NCBI GenBank assembly: GCA_003240695.1 | Contig: QFNC01000005.1 | Coordinates: 48,819-112,818 of the forward strand | DNA from: Pseudoxanthomonas suwonensis | GTDB taxonomy: Bacteria; Pseudomonadota; Gammaproteobacteria; Xanthomonadales; Xanthomonadaceae | Direction of reading: 5' to 3' | Length of the DNA stretch: 64,000 nucleotides | Part shown: in pieces, positions 17,311 to 25,734 of the stretch | Numbering within the stretch: the first letter of the stretch is position 1 | How the letters are laid out: each line of letters starts with the position of its first letter | Program-made: the position numbers and the translations under genes | Notes under the pieces: model-generated | What the model was told of the DNA's origin: nothing | Databases searched by the model: none | The model's input: the letters and a program-made list of their open reading frames with translations, nothing else

Positions 17311-18081
17311 TCAGCTTGGCGCCTTGCCGATCTTCGCCAGCAAGCTCTGCAGGCCGGCCTGCGTGTCCGGGTCTTTCCAGGCGTTGATGAAACGCTGCAG
17401 GTCGATGCGCTCGGGCTGCAGTGCCGCGATCAGGTCGGCGCGGGCCAGCTGGCGCGTGTCCAACACCGGCTGCCGCGGCAGCTTCAGTAGCTGTTCCAGC
17501 CACACCCGGGCCCGCCGCGGCACGTCGTCGATGTCGGTCAGCGCATCCACCAGACCGATGTCCAGTGCCCGCTGCGACTCGACCATTTCGCCGCTCACCA
17601 GCAACCGTTCGGCGCGATGCGGGCCCACCACGCGCCGCATCAGGTGCTGCACGCCATCGGGCACCACCAGGCCCACCTGGGTTTCGTTCAGACCGATGCG
17701 GTACGGGCCGTGCGGCATGATGCGGTAGTCGCAGCACAGTGCCAGCACGCAGCCGCCGGCCGGGGCATGGCCGGCAATCGCCGCCGCCACCGGAATCGGC
17801 GATGCCGCCAACGCGCGCGCCGCATCGAAGAAGGCTTCCCAGGCATCGGTCAGGCCGCTCAGGTCATTGTCCAGCGACAGCAGGTAGGGCACGTCCAGTC
17901 CGGCGGAGAACACGCTGGGCCCGCCGCTCAACACCAGGCCATGGATGCCATCGGCAACGGCGGCCGCAATCGCCTGTTCCAGTTCCACGCACAGGGCCGG
18001 GTTGAGCGCGTTGACCGGCTTGCGCGCCAGATGCAATTCGCGGATGCCGTGGTCGTGATCGATGGAGTGGATGTGGCTCAT
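17311..18081 (-). CDS. Enoyl-CoA isomerase-like crotonase
   Basis: 256-residue crotonase-fold protein. VNALNP near residue 23, GLDVPYLL, the oxyanion-hole GHAPAGGCVLALCCDYR and LNETQVGLVVPDG are seen. The NETQ-x-G pattern, with one catalytic Glu and a hydrophobic residue where hydratases have the other Glu, resembles mitochondrial delta3,delta2-enoyl-CoA isomerase (ECI1). Double-bond isomerisation of unsaturated fatty acyl-CoA is therefore the best guess. It ends 2 bp from the sulfurtransferase (convergent) and starts opposite the copper chaperone gene. Confidence 0.82.
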   Translation of the reverse strand: MSHIHSIDHDHGIRELHLARKPVNALNPALCVELEQAIAAAVADGIHGLVLSGGPSVFSAGLDVPYLLSLDNDLSGLTDAWEAFFDAARALAASPIPVAAAIAGHAPAGGCVLALCCDYRIMPHGPYRIGLNETQVGLVVPDGVQHLMRRVVGPHRAERLLVSGEMVESQRALDIGLVDALTDIDDVPRRARVWLEQLLKLPRQPVLDTRQLARADLIAALQPERIDLQRFINAWKDPDTQAGLQSLLAKIGKAPS

Positions 18082-18163
18082 GCGGATGTCCCGGAAGATG
18101 GAAAAAGTGCGCAGCCGGCTGGATGGTCAGTCGATGCCGGACTGCTCGCCGTATCATAAGCGC

Positions 18164-18604
18164 ATGAACAAACGGTCGTTGGCGATCATCGCGCTCGGTC
18201 TGCTGCTGCCGTGGCAGGCGGCATCGGCGGCGGATTGCCTGCCGCTGGTCCGCGAGGCCTGGATCCGGCTGACCCCGGCCGGCATGCCGATGCACGCCGG
18301 GTTTGCCCGCATCGACAATCCCTGTGGCGCGCCGGTCACCCTCGTCGGCGCCAGCAGCCCGCGGTATGCCCGCATCGACATGCACGAAACGCGCCTGGAA
18401 AACGGCGTGAGCCGCATGCGCGCACGTGCGCAGGCTGTTGTTCCGGCACAAGGGCAACTTCAATTCAAGCCCGGTGGCCTGCACTGGATGTTGATGCAGC
18501 CCAAGCCCGGTCTTCAAGCCGGCCAGCAGGTTCCGGTCACGCTGCTGTTGGCCGATGGCACACGGCTTGAGGTGATGTTCGCGGTGCGTGCAGCCGGTCG
18601 CTAA
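18164..18604 (+). CDS. Periplasmic copper chaperone, PCu(A)C family
   Basis: 146 residues. A signal peptide (MNKRSLAIIALGLLLPWQAAS, cleaving near ASA-AD) exports it. The metal site of the family is visible: the first H-M-type pair in RIDMHETRLENGVSRM and the second in FKPGGLHWMLM, the H-x-M set that binds Cu(I). Family members deliver copper to the CuA centre of cytochrome oxidase. The frame is open from 18062 but ATG 18164 begins directly at the signal peptide. It ends converging with the thioesterase gene, the stops overlapping at 18601-18604. Confidence 0.88.
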   Translation: MNKRSLAIIALGLLLPWQAASAADCLPLVREAWIRLTPAGMPMHAGFARIDNPCGAPVTLVGASSPRYARIDMHETRLENGVSRMRARAQAVVPAQGQLQFKPGGLHWMLMQPKPGLQAGQQVPVTLLLADGTRLEVMFAVRAAGR

Positions 18605-19041
18605 TTCGATCGCGGGCCGGGATTGCCCAGCGCACGGATGTGTTCCGGCAGCGGCATCGGCCGCTGCGTGGCCAGGTCGATCCACACCATCACCACGTAG
18701 CCGTCGGCATACAGCACCTTGCCCTCCGCATCGGTGATGCGATGGCCGATGGTCATGCTGCTGCTGCCGGTGCGGGTGATGAACAGTTGCACCAGCACAT
18801 CGCCGGGGTAGGGAATGGGCTGGCGGTAATCCATGTGCACCGAGGCCAGCAGCGGCGCGAATGCATCGTTCACCCACTCCATGTCCAGCGACTGGAACCA
18901 CAGGATGCGGGTTTCCTCCAGGTAGGTGAGGAAATTGGAATTGTTGACGTGGTTGAACACGTCCAGGTCGCGCCAGCGGGTGGCGATGCGGGTGGAAAAG
19001 GCCGGTTCGGTGCCGGTTTGCGGATGCAGGGGGCTGCTCAT
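18601..19041 (-). CDS. Acyl-CoA thioesterase (4HBT, hotdog fold)
   Basis: 146 residues of the 4-hydroxybenzoyl-CoA thioesterase family. WRDLDVFNHVNNSNFLTYLE contains the catalytic Asp and the D-x-NHVNN pattern. The later VHMDYRQPIPYPGDVLV and VVMVWIDLATQRPMPLP are the hotdog strands. It probably hydrolyses short- or medium-chain acyl-CoA, but the substrate is not shown. ATG 19041 overlaps the uvrA stop (ATGA at 19038-19041), so it is translated with uvrA on the same strand. Confidence 0.85.
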   Translation of the reverse strand: MSSPLHPQTGTEPAFSTRIATRWRDLDVFNHVNNSNFLTYLEETRILWFQSLDMEWVNDAFAPLLASVHMDYRQPIPYPGDVLVQLFITRTGSSSMTIGHRITDAEGKVLYADGYVVMVWIDLATQRPMPLPEHIRALGNPGPRSN

Positions 19042-21992
19042 GCGGTTCTCGATGTGCTCTTGCGTGCGGTTTTCCTGGCGGGAGTTGCGGCAGGTTTGGC
19101 TTTGCTCCGGCTCTTGGTGGGTGCCTTCGGCGATGTTGCCGCCGTGTCCGCGGTCAGGATGCGGGCCAGAAAACGGCCCGTGTGCGACTGCGGCAGGCTG
19201 GCCACGTGCTCGGGGGTGCCGCTGGCGATGATCTCGCCGCCGCGGTGGCCACCTTCCGGGCCCAGATCGATGATCCAGTCGGCGGTCTTGATCACGTCCA
19301 GGTTGTGCTCGATCACCACCACGGTGTTGCCGTCGTCGCGCAGCTTGTGCAGCACCGCCAGCAGGTGTTCGATGTCGTGGAAATGCAGCCCGGTGGTGGG
19401 CTCGTCCAGGATGTACAGGGTGCGGCCGGTGTCGCGCCGCGACAACTCCTTCGACAGCTTCACCCGCTGCGCCTCGCCGCCGGACAGCGTGGTGGCGCTC
19501 TGTCCCAGGGTGATGTAACTCAGGCCCACGTCCACCAGCGTTTCGAGTTTCCGGGCGATGGACGGGATCGGTGCGAACAGTTCCAGCGCATCCTCCACGG
19601 TCATGCTGAGCACGTCGTGGATGCTGTGGCCCTTGTACAGGATCTCGAGTGTTTCCCGGTTGTAGCGCTTGCCCTGGCACACGTCGCAGGGTACGTACAC
19701 GTCGGGCAGGAAGTGCATCTCCACCTTCAGCAGGCCATCGCCCTGGCAGGCCTCGCAGCGGCCACCGCGCACGTTGAAGGAAAACCGCCCGGCCGAATAG
19801 CCGCGCGCACGCGCTTCCGGCACCTGCGCGAACAACTCGCGCAACGGCGTGAACAGGCCGGTGTAGGTGGCCGGATTGCTGCGCGGGGTGCGGCCGATCG
19901 GCGACTGGTCGATGTCCACCACCTTGTCGAACAGGTCCAGCCCGGTGATTTCCGCGAACGGCGCCGGCGGATGCGAGGCGCCGTTGATCTCGTTGGCGGC
20001 CAGCGCGAACAGAGTGTCGTTGATCAGCGTCGACTTGCCCGAGCCGGACACGCCGGTCACCACCGTGAACAGGCCGGCGGGAATGGACAGATCCACGTTG
20101 CGCAGATTGTTGCCGTGCGCACCTTTCAGCGTCAGCATCGCCTCGGGATCGGGTGGGTGCCGCCTGGCGGGCACTTCGATGCTGCGCTGGCCCGACAGAT
20201 ACTGCCCGGTCAGCGAACGCGGTGCACGCAGCACGTCGTCGTAATCGCCCTGCGCTACCACTTCGCCGCCGTGCACGCCGGCGCCGGGGCCTATGTCCAC
20301 GATGTGGTCGGCCATGCGGATGGCGTCCTCGTCGTGTTCCACCACGATCACCGTGTTGCCCAGGTCGCGCAGCCGGGTCAGCGTGCCCAGCAGGCGTTCG
20401 TTGTCGCGCTGGTGCAGGCCGATGGACGGTTCGTCCAGCACGTACAGCACGCCCACCAGTCCGGCACCGATCTGCGAGGCCAGCCGGATGCGCTGCGCCT
20501 CGCCGCCGGACAGGCTGCCGGCCTTGCGCTCCAGAGTCAGGTAATCCAGACCCACGTCCACGAGAAAACGCAGGCGATCGGTGATTTCCTTGACGATTTT
20601 CGATGCGATTTCGCCACGCCAGCCCGGCAGCGACAGGGTGCGGAAGTGCTGCAAGGCATCGTCAATGGGCAGCCGCACCAGGTCGCCGATGGCTTCCTCG
20701 CCCACGAACACGTTGCGCGCGGCACGGTTCAGGCGCGCACCGTTGCAGTCCGGGCACGAGCGCTCGCTGACGTATTTTGACAGCTCCTCGCGCACCGCCA
20801 TTGATTCGGTTTCCTTGTAGCGGCGCTCCAGGTTCGGCAGGATGCCCTCGAAGGCATGCCTGCGCTGATGGCGCCGGCCCGAATCGCTGACGTAGGTGAA
20901 TTGGATCGCCTCGCGGCCGCTGCCGTACAGCACGGCATGGCGATGCGCCGCCGGCAGGGCTTCCCAAGGCACATCCACCTTGAAGCCGTAATGCCGCGCC
21001 AGCGACTGGATCAGCTGGAAGTAATACGTGTTGCGCCGGTCCCAGCCGCGCACCGCGCCGGCCGCCAGCGACAGCTCCGGATGCACCACCACGCGTTCCG
21101 GATCGAAGAATTCCGATACGCCCAGGCCATCGCAGGTCGGGCAGGCGCCCATCGGCGCGTTGAACGAGAACAGTCGCGGTTCCAGTTCCGGCAACGCGTA
21201 ATCGCACACCGGGCAGCTGTATTTGGATGAAAACAGCAGCGGCTCGGCATCGGCATCGTCCATCGACTGCAGCATCGCCATGCCGTCGCCCAGCTTCAGC
21301 GCGGTTTCCACGCTTTCGCTCAGCCGCTGGCGGATGTCCTCGCGCACCTTGAAGCGGTCGATCACCGCATCGATGCTGTGTTTCTGCCGCAGGGCCAGCG
21401 GCGGCACCGCATCGATGTCGTGCAGCACGCCGTTCACCCGCACCCGCACGTAGCCCTGCGCCTGCAGCTGCTCGAACACCTGCGCGTGCTCGCCCTTGCG
21501 ATCGCGGATCACCGGTGCCAGCAGCATCCAGCGCTGCTCGGCGCGGGGCGAGTCGGCGCCCAGCGCCAGGATCTCGTCCACCATCTGGCTGACCGTCTGC
21601 GCCTGCAGCGGGATGCCGTGGTCGGGGCAGCGCGGAATGCCCACGCGCGCGTACAGCAGGCGCAGGTAGTCGTAGATTTCGGTGATGGTGCCGACCGTGG
21701 AACGCGGGTTGTGCGAGGTGGACTTCTGTTCGATCGCGATCGCCGGGCTCAGCCCCTCGATGCTGTCCACGTCGGGCTTTTCCATCATGCTGAGGAACTG
21801 CCGCGCGTAGGCCGACAGCGATTCCACGTAGCGGCGCTGCCCTTCGGCGTAGATGGTGTCGAACGCCAGCGACGACTTGCCCGAGCCCGACAGCCCGGTG
21901 ATCACGATCAGTCTGTCGCGCGGCAGCTCCAGGTCGAAGTTCTTCAGGTTGTGGGTACGCGCACCGCGGATGCGGATACTGTCCAGCGCCAT
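19038..21992 (-). CDS. uvrA: UvrABC system protein A
   Basis: 984 residues, the damage-recognition ATPase of nucleotide excision repair. Seen in order: Walker A GLSGSGKSSLAFDT (about 31-44), a zinc module with CPVCDY and CPTCDG, ABC signature SLSGGEAQRIRLA, a second Walker A GVSGSGKSTL, a second zinc module (CEACQGDG and CDVCQGKRYN), and signature TLSGGEAQRVKLS with ILDEPTTGLH. The frame is open from 22061. ATG 21992 gives MALDSIRIRGARTHNL, the conserved start. A Lys/Ala/Thr-rich tail of about 40 residues follows the conserved end. No LexA-type box was seen in the short upstream gap. Confidence 0.97.
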   Translation of the reverse strand: MALDSIRIRGARTHNLKNFDLELPRDRLIVITGLSGSGKSSLAFDTIYAEGQRRYVESLSAYARQFLSMMEKPDVDSIEGLSPAIAIEQKSTSHNPRSTVGTITEIYDYLRLLYARVGIPRCPDHGIPLQAQTVSQMVDEILALGADSPRAEQRWMLLAPVIRDRKGEHAQVFEQLQAQGYVRVRVNGVLHDIDAVPPLALRQKHSIDAVIDRFKVREDIRQRLSESVETALKLGDGMAMLQSMDDADAEPLLFSSKYSCPVCDYALPELEPRLFSFNAPMGACPTCDGLGVSEFFDPERVVVHPELSLAAGAVRGWDRRNTYYFQLIQSLARHYGFKVDVPWEALPAAHRHAVLYGSGREAIQFTYVSDSGRRHQRRHAFEGILPNLERRYKETESMAVREELSKYVSERSCPDCNGARLNRAARNVFVGEEAIGDLVRLPIDDALQHFRTLSLPGWRGEIASKIVKEITDRLRFLVDVGLDYLTLERKAGSLSGGEAQRIRLASQIGAGLVGVLYVLDEPSIGLHQRDNERLLGTLTRLRDLGNTVIVVEHDEDAIRMADHIVDIGPGAGVHGGEVVAQGDYDDVLRAPRSLTGQYLSGQRSIEVPARRHPPDPEAMLTLKGAHGNNLRNVDLSIPAGLFTVVTGVSGSGKSTLINDTLFALAANEINGASHPPAPFAEITGLDLFDKVVDIDQSPIGRTPRSNPATYTGLFTPLRELFAQVPEARARGYSAGRFSFNVRGGRCEACQGDGLLKVEMHFLPDVYVPCDVCQGKRYNRETLEILYKGHSIHDVLSMTVEDALELFAPIPSIARKLETLVDVGLSYITLGQSATTLSGGEAQRVKLSKELSRRDTGRTLYILDEPTTGLHFHDIEHLLAVLHKLRDDGNTVVVIEHNLDVIKTADWIIDLGPEGGHRGGEIIASGTPEHVASLPQSHTGRFLARILTADTAATSPKAPTKSRSKAKPAATPARKTARKSTSRTA

Positions 21993-22142
21993 GGGGTGGG
22001 GTCCTCGGCAGGGGCGAACGGGCAACGGACTAGCGTAGCAGCCGCCCGGATGCGGACGCACGACGCCAGCCGCACAGAATCGGCGTGACCCGTCGCAATC
22101 CGTGAGACGCGCAGCCGCCGTTCAGGCAAGCGGGAGTCGTCG

Positions 22143-22171
22143 TTGCCTGCGCCGTGCAAATCCCCTACAAT
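22143..22171 (+). promoter_or_regulatory. Sigma70-type promoter for rplU-rpmA
   Basis: TTGCCT at 22143-22148 and TACAAT at 22166-22171 with 17 bp between, 67 bp before rplU. Both hexamers are close to consensus in a GC-rich background, and position and orientation fit. Confidence 0.65.
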
Positions 22172-22237
22172 TCCGCTTCTGTCCGCCCCGCGGGCAGCGC
22201 AACCTCCAAGAAGAACGACAGAAGGGTCATCAACACC

Positions 22238-22555
22238 ATGTACGCAGTCATCGTTACCGGCGGCAAGCAGTACCGCGTGATGCAGGGCGAAACGCTCCGC
22301 GTCGAAAAACTGGATGCCGAAGCCGGCAAGGAACTCACCCTGGACAACGTGCTGATGCTGGGCGACGCCGATGGCGTGACGCTGGGCGACGCACTGAAGG
22401 GCGCCACGGTGTCGGCCCGCGTGGTCGGCCATGGCCGCGCCGACAAGGTCCGCATCGTCAAGTTCCGCCGCCGCAAGCACCACCGCAAGCAGATGGGTCA
22501 CCGTCAGCACTACACCGAAATCGAGATCACCGGCATCGCCGGTGGCAAAAAGTAA
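22238..22555 (+). CDS. rplU: 50S ribosomal protein L21
   Basis: 105 residues, the family length. Starts MYAVIVTGGKQYRV and contains VVGHGRADKVRIVKFRRRKH and the C-terminal TEIEITGI, all diagnostic for bL21, which binds 23S rRNA near L20. The frame extends upstream but ATG 22238 is the conserved start. It is first of the usual rplU-rpmA-obgE order. A promoter (22143-22171) precedes it. Confidence 0.97.
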   Translation: MYAVIVTGGKQYRVMQGETLRVEKLDAEAGKELTLDNVLMLGDADGVTLGDALKGATVSARVVGHGRADKVRIVKFRRRKHHRKQMGHRQHYTEIEITGIAGGKK

Positions 22556-22567
22556 GGAGCAGCAGTC

Positions 22568-22834
22568 ATGGCACATAAAAAAGGCGTCGGTTCCTCGCGC
22601 AACGGCCGCGACTCCAACCCGAAATACCTGGGCGTGAAGATCTTCGGTGGCCAGGCCATCCAGGCAGGCAACATCATCGTGCGCCAGCGTGGCACCGAGT
22701 TCCATCCGGGTAGCGGCGTCGGTCTGGGACGCGACCACACCCTGTTCGCGCTGGTCGACGGCACCGTGCAGTTTTCGGTGAAGGGTCCGAAGAAGCGCCG
22801 CACGGTCAGCGTGGTCGACGCAGCCGCCAACTGA
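22568..22834 (+). CDS. rpmA: 50S ribosomal protein L27
   Basis: 88 residues, bL27, which reaches the peptidyl-transferase centre. It starts MAHKKGVGSSRNGRDSNPKYLGVKIFGGQ in the family manner, with no N-terminal pro-sequence of the Firmicutes kind. Further family blocks are VRQRGTEFHPG and LGRDHTLFAL. AAGGAG at 22554-22559 precedes the ATG, and 12 bp separate it from rplU. A strong terminator follows. Confidence 0.97.
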   Translation: MAHKKGVGSSRNGRDSNPKYLGVKIFGGQAIQAGNIIVRQRGTEFHPGSGVGLGRDHTLFALVDGTVQFSVKGPKKRRTVSVVDAAAN

Positions 22835-22857
22835 GGCTGCCACACGTCGGCACGGTC

Positions 22858-22890
22858 AAAGCCCCGCCGCGCGCGGGGCTTTGCGTTTGT
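22858..22890 (+). terminator. Intrinsic terminator after rpmA
   Basis: Inverted repeat AAAGCCCCG ... CGGGGCTTT at 22858-22882 with a short GC-rich loop, followed by a T-rich tail. It lies between rpmA and obgE, so obgE is probably only partly read from the rplU promoter. Confidence 0.75.
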
Positions 22891-22935
22891 GGATGACGGC
22901 GCGGGTCGATCCGGCACAGCAGCGAGACGAGATGC

Positions 22936-23991
22936 ATGAAACTGGTGGATGAAGCGGAAATCACGGTCGCGGCCGGCAACGGCGGCAACGGTTGCGTCGG
23001 TTTCCGGCGGGAGAAGTTCGTGCCGCTGGGCGGGCCCGACGGCGGCGACGGCGGCGATGGCGGCGACGTGTGGCTGCAGGCCGACGAAAACCTGAACACG
23101 CTGGTCGATTTCCGCCACCAGAAACACTTCCGCGCGCAACGCGGCGAGAACGGCATGGGCAGCCAGCGCTACGGCAAGGGCGGTGCGGATGCGGTGATCG
23201 TGGTGCCGGTGGGCACGGTGGTGCACAACGTGGACACCGACGAGGCCATCGGCGATCTCACCGCACACGGCCAGCGCCTGCTGGTGGCGCGCGGCGGCAA
23301 GGGCGGCCTGGGCAACATGCATTTCAAGAGTTCCATCAACCGCGCGCCGCGCCAGTCCACGCCGGGCGGCGAGGGCGAGCAGCGCACGCTGCGGCTGGAA
23401 TTGAAGCTGCTGGCCGATGTCGGCCTGCTGGGATTTCCCAATGCGGGCAAGAGCACGTTCATCCGCGCGGTGTCGGCGGCCACGCCGAAGGTGGCCGATT
23501 ATCCGTTCACCACGCTGTATCCGAACCTGGGCGTGGTCAGCGTGGAGCCGCACAAGAGTTTCGTCATCGCCGACATCCCGGGCCTGATCGAAGGCGCGGC
23601 GGACGGTGCCGGACTGGGCAGCCTGTTCCTGCGTCACGTGCAGCGCACCGGATTGCTGCTGCATCTGGTGGACATGGTGCCGCTGGACGAAGGCACTCCG
23701 GGGCTGTCGCCGGCCGAGCAGGTGCGCGCGATCGAGCACGAATTGCGCCAGTACGATCCGGCCATGCTGGACAAGCCGCGCTGGCTGGTGCTGAACAAGA
23801 GCGACCTGCTGCCGGATGACGAGGCGCAGGCACAGGCGCAGGCCATCGTCGACGAACTGGGTTGGCAGCAGCCCTGGTATCGCACATCGGCGATCGGGCG
23901 TGAGGGCACCTGGCCGATCATGCTGGCAGTGCAGGCATTCCTGGAGCGGCAGCGCGCCGAGCAGGCAGAAGCCGACGCGACGAATGGCTGA
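22936..23991 (+). CDS. obgE: GTPase Obg (CgtA)
   Basis: 351 residues. The Gly-rich Obg domain covers about 1-158 (ITVAAGNGGNGCVGFRREKF, GGKGGLGNMHFKSSINRAPR). The G domain follows with P-loop GFPNAGKSTFI, switch DYPFTTLYPNLG, DIPGLIEGA and NKSD. Obg binds the 50S subunit and ppGpp and acts in ribosome assembly and growth control. The C-terminus is short, without the extra OCT domain of some Gram-positives. It follows the rplU-rpmA terminator and is convergent with ppk2. Confidence 0.96.
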   Translation: MKLVDEAEITVAAGNGGNGCVGFRREKFVPLGGPDGGDGGDGGDVWLQADENLNTLVDFRHQKHFRAQRGENGMGSQRYGKGGADAVIVVPVGTVVHNVDTDEAIGDLTAHGQRLLVARGGKGGLGNMHFKSSINRAPRQSTPGGEGEQRTLRLELKLLADVGLLGFPNAGKSTFIRAVSAATPKVADYPFTTLYPNLGVVSVEPHKSFVIADIPGLIEGAADGAGLGSLFLRHVQRTGLLLHLVDMVPLDEGTPGLSPAEQVRAIEHELRQYDPAMLDKPRWLVLNKSDLLPDDEAQAQAQAIVDELGWQQPWYRTSAIGREGTWPIMLAVQAFLERQRAEQAEADATNG

Positions 23992-24017
23992 GCGGCGTTG
24001 AACTCGCCGGGTGATGG

Positions 24018-24794
24018 TCAGTCGGCGAACGGCGCGATCGGTTTCAGCACCCCGTAGCGCTCCCGCTGCAGCTTGCCGTCCAACGGCGGGAACTCGACCG
24101 GCTCGGTGTCCACGCGCGTATCGGGCAGGCGATCCAGCAGGTCGCGGATCAAGGTCAGGCGGCCGCGTTTCTGCTCGTTGAAGTCCACCAGTGTCCATGG
24201 CGCATGCGAGGTGTGGGTGGCCTTCAGCATCGCTTCGCGGGCGCGGGTGTAATCGCCATAGCGACTGCGTGCCTCGGCATCCATCGGCGACAGCTTCCAG
24301 CGTTTCAGCGGGTTTTTCAGGCGCTCGGCGAAACGCTTTTCCTGCCTGTCCTGGTCGCAGCACAGCCAGTACTTGAACAGCAGGATGCCATCGTCCACCA
24401 ACTGCTTCTCGAAAGACGGTGCCTGTTTCAGGAAGCGCTTCACCTGTTCGTGGCTGGCGAATCCCATCACCTTTTCCACGCCAGCCCGGTTGTACCAGCT
24501 GCGGTCGAACAGCACGATCTCGCCGGCAGCCGGCAGCTGCGACACGTAACGCTGGAAATACCACTGCGTGGATTCGCGGTCGTCGGGTTTGGACAGCGCA
24601 ACGATGCGGCATTGGCGCGGATTGAGATGCTCTGCAATCGCGCGGATCGCGCCGCCCTTGCCGGCGGTATCGCGTCCCTCGAACAGCACCACGAGCCGTT
24701 TGCCGGTGTGGCGCAGCCAGCGCGCCATCGCCACCAGCTCCTCCTGCATCGGCTGCAGCAGTGCTTCGTAATCGGCTTTCGTCAGTTTGCTCAT
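24018..24794 (-). CDS. ppk2: Polyphosphate kinase 2
   Basis: 258 residues, one PPK2 domain. Walker A FEGRDTAGKGGAI, then SKPDDRESTQWYFQRYV, Walker B VLFDRSWYNRAGVE and a lid with FERF-like KLSPMDAEARSRY and DYTRAREAML are seen. PPK2 enzymes transfer phosphate between polyphosphate and nucleoside di- or monophosphates. The single-domain form with DRESTQWYFQRY matches class I (NDP to NTP). The ATG at 24794 overlaps the stop of the xre gene by ATGA, so it is the last gene of moaB-xre-ppk2. Confidence 0.92.
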   Translation of the reverse strand: MSKLTKADYEALLQPMQEELVAMARWLRHTGKRLVVLFEGRDTAGKGGAIRAIAEHLNPRQCRIVALSKPDDRESTQWYFQRYVSQLPAAGEIVLFDRSWYNRAGVEKVMGFASHEQVKRFLKQAPSFEKQLVDDGILLFKYWLCCDQDRQEKRFAERLKNPLKRWKLSPMDAEARSRYGDYTRAREAMLKATHTSHAPWTLVDFNEQKRGRLTLIRDLLDRLPDTRVDTEPVEFPPLDGKLQRERYGVLKPIAPFAD

Positions 24795-25171
24795 GCAGAA
24801 GCCCCCTTTTTCGACGGTTTGCGTGCGCTGGCAGCCGGACGGTTCGGCGGCTGGCGTCGTGCCAGACCCGTGGCGATTTCCAGCAGTGCGGTTTTCTGCC
24901 GCGTGCCCAAGGCACGGTACGCCGCCAGCAGTTCCTGTTCGTCGCTGCCGTGCGGGTCCAGGGTCAGCGCCAGTTCGGCCAGCAGCGCACTGGTGGGCAC
25001 GCCGAAAATGCGGGCCAGAGCTTCCAGCTGGTCGCGTCCGGGCATCTTTTCCCCCTTCAGCCAGCTGCTGACGGTGTTCGCGCCGGCGCGGGGAATGGCC
25101 ATGGCGATGTCGGTGGCCGTCATGCCGGTGGCCTTGGCCAGCAGTTGCAGGGTCTGGGCGATGTCCATCAT
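24791..25171 (-). CDS. XRE-family DNA-binding protein
   Basis: 126 residues. An N-terminal helix-turn-helix of the Cro/C1 type (about 5-65: IAQTLQLLAKATGMTATDIA, VSSWLKGEKMPGRDQLEALA) is followed by a short helix and a Lys/Ala/Pro tail. Two Met codons begin the frame (25171 and 25168), and the moaB stop TGA lies at 25168-25170. It overlaps ppk2 by four bases. As the middle gene of three tightly overlapping genes it may regulate its own operon. What it senses is not visible. Confidence 0.8.
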   Translation of the reverse strand: MMDIAQTLQLLAKATGMTATDIAMAIPRAGANTVSSWLKGEKMPGRDQLEALARIFGVPTSALLAELALTLDPHGSDEQELLAAYRALGTRQKTALLEIATGLARRQPPNRPAASARKPSKKGASA

Positions 25172-25695
25172 GACTCCTTCAGGCGCGGCGAGAGATTGGC
25201 CAGATTGCATGGCCGGGTGCGGGCATCGAGCTGCGCGCGGATGATGCCTTCCCAGCCGGTGCGGCAGGCCGAGGTGGAGCCGGGCAGGGCGAACAGGAAA
25301 GTGCCATTCGCAAGGCCGGCGAATGCGCGCGATTGCAGCGTGCTGGTGCCGATGTCGGCAAACGACAGGGAGCGGAACAGTTCGCCGAAACCGTCCATGT
25401 GCTTGTCCAGCAGCGGCAGCAGTGCTTCGGGCGTGCTGTCGCGGCCGGTGAACCCGGTACCGCCGGTCACCAGGATGCCATGGATGCCGGCATCGGCGAT
25501 CCACTGCGACACCTGCGCGCGCAGGCGGTATTTGTCGTCCGGCAGCAGTGCGCGATCGGCCAGCCGGTGGCCCGCCTCGGCGAGTGCGGACACCAGATAA
25601 TCGCCGGAGGTGTCGGTAGCGGCCGTGCGCGAGTCGGACACGGTGAGCACGCACAGCTGCAGGGGGCGGAAGTCGGATGCGGCAGTCATCGTCAC
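25168..25695 (-). CDS. moaB: Molybdenum cofactor biosynthesis protein B
   Basis: 175 residues of the MoaB/MogA fold. VLTVSDSRTAATDTSGDYL at about 16-34 and VTGGTGFTGRDSTPEAL are the molybdopterin-binding blocks. LPGSTSACRTGWEGII is the C-terminal one. MoaB/Mog proteins bind or adenylylate molybdopterin before metal insertion. A GTG at 25695 and an ATG two codons on (25689) are both possible starts. No other molybdopterin gene is in the window. Tight coupling to xre and ppk2 is unusual and its meaning is unclear. Confidence 0.9.
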   Translation of the reverse strand: MTMTAASDFRPLQLCVLTVSDSRTAATDTSGDYLVSALAEAGHRLADRALLPDDKYRLRAQVSQWIADAGIHGILVTGGTGFTGRDSTPEALLPLLDKHMDGFGELFRSLSFADIGTSTLQSRAFAGLANGTFLFALPGSTSACRTGWEGIIRAQLDARTRPCNLANLSPRLKES

Positions 25696-25734
25696 AGTGT
25701 AGGCCGACCCTGCCTGCGCTGCATCCCGGCCGGT

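Noticed and set aside
22510..24915. 801-codon minus-strand frame across rpmA, obgE and ppk2
   Set aside because: Covers certain genes in another frame and includes the rpmA terminator; no domain recognised.
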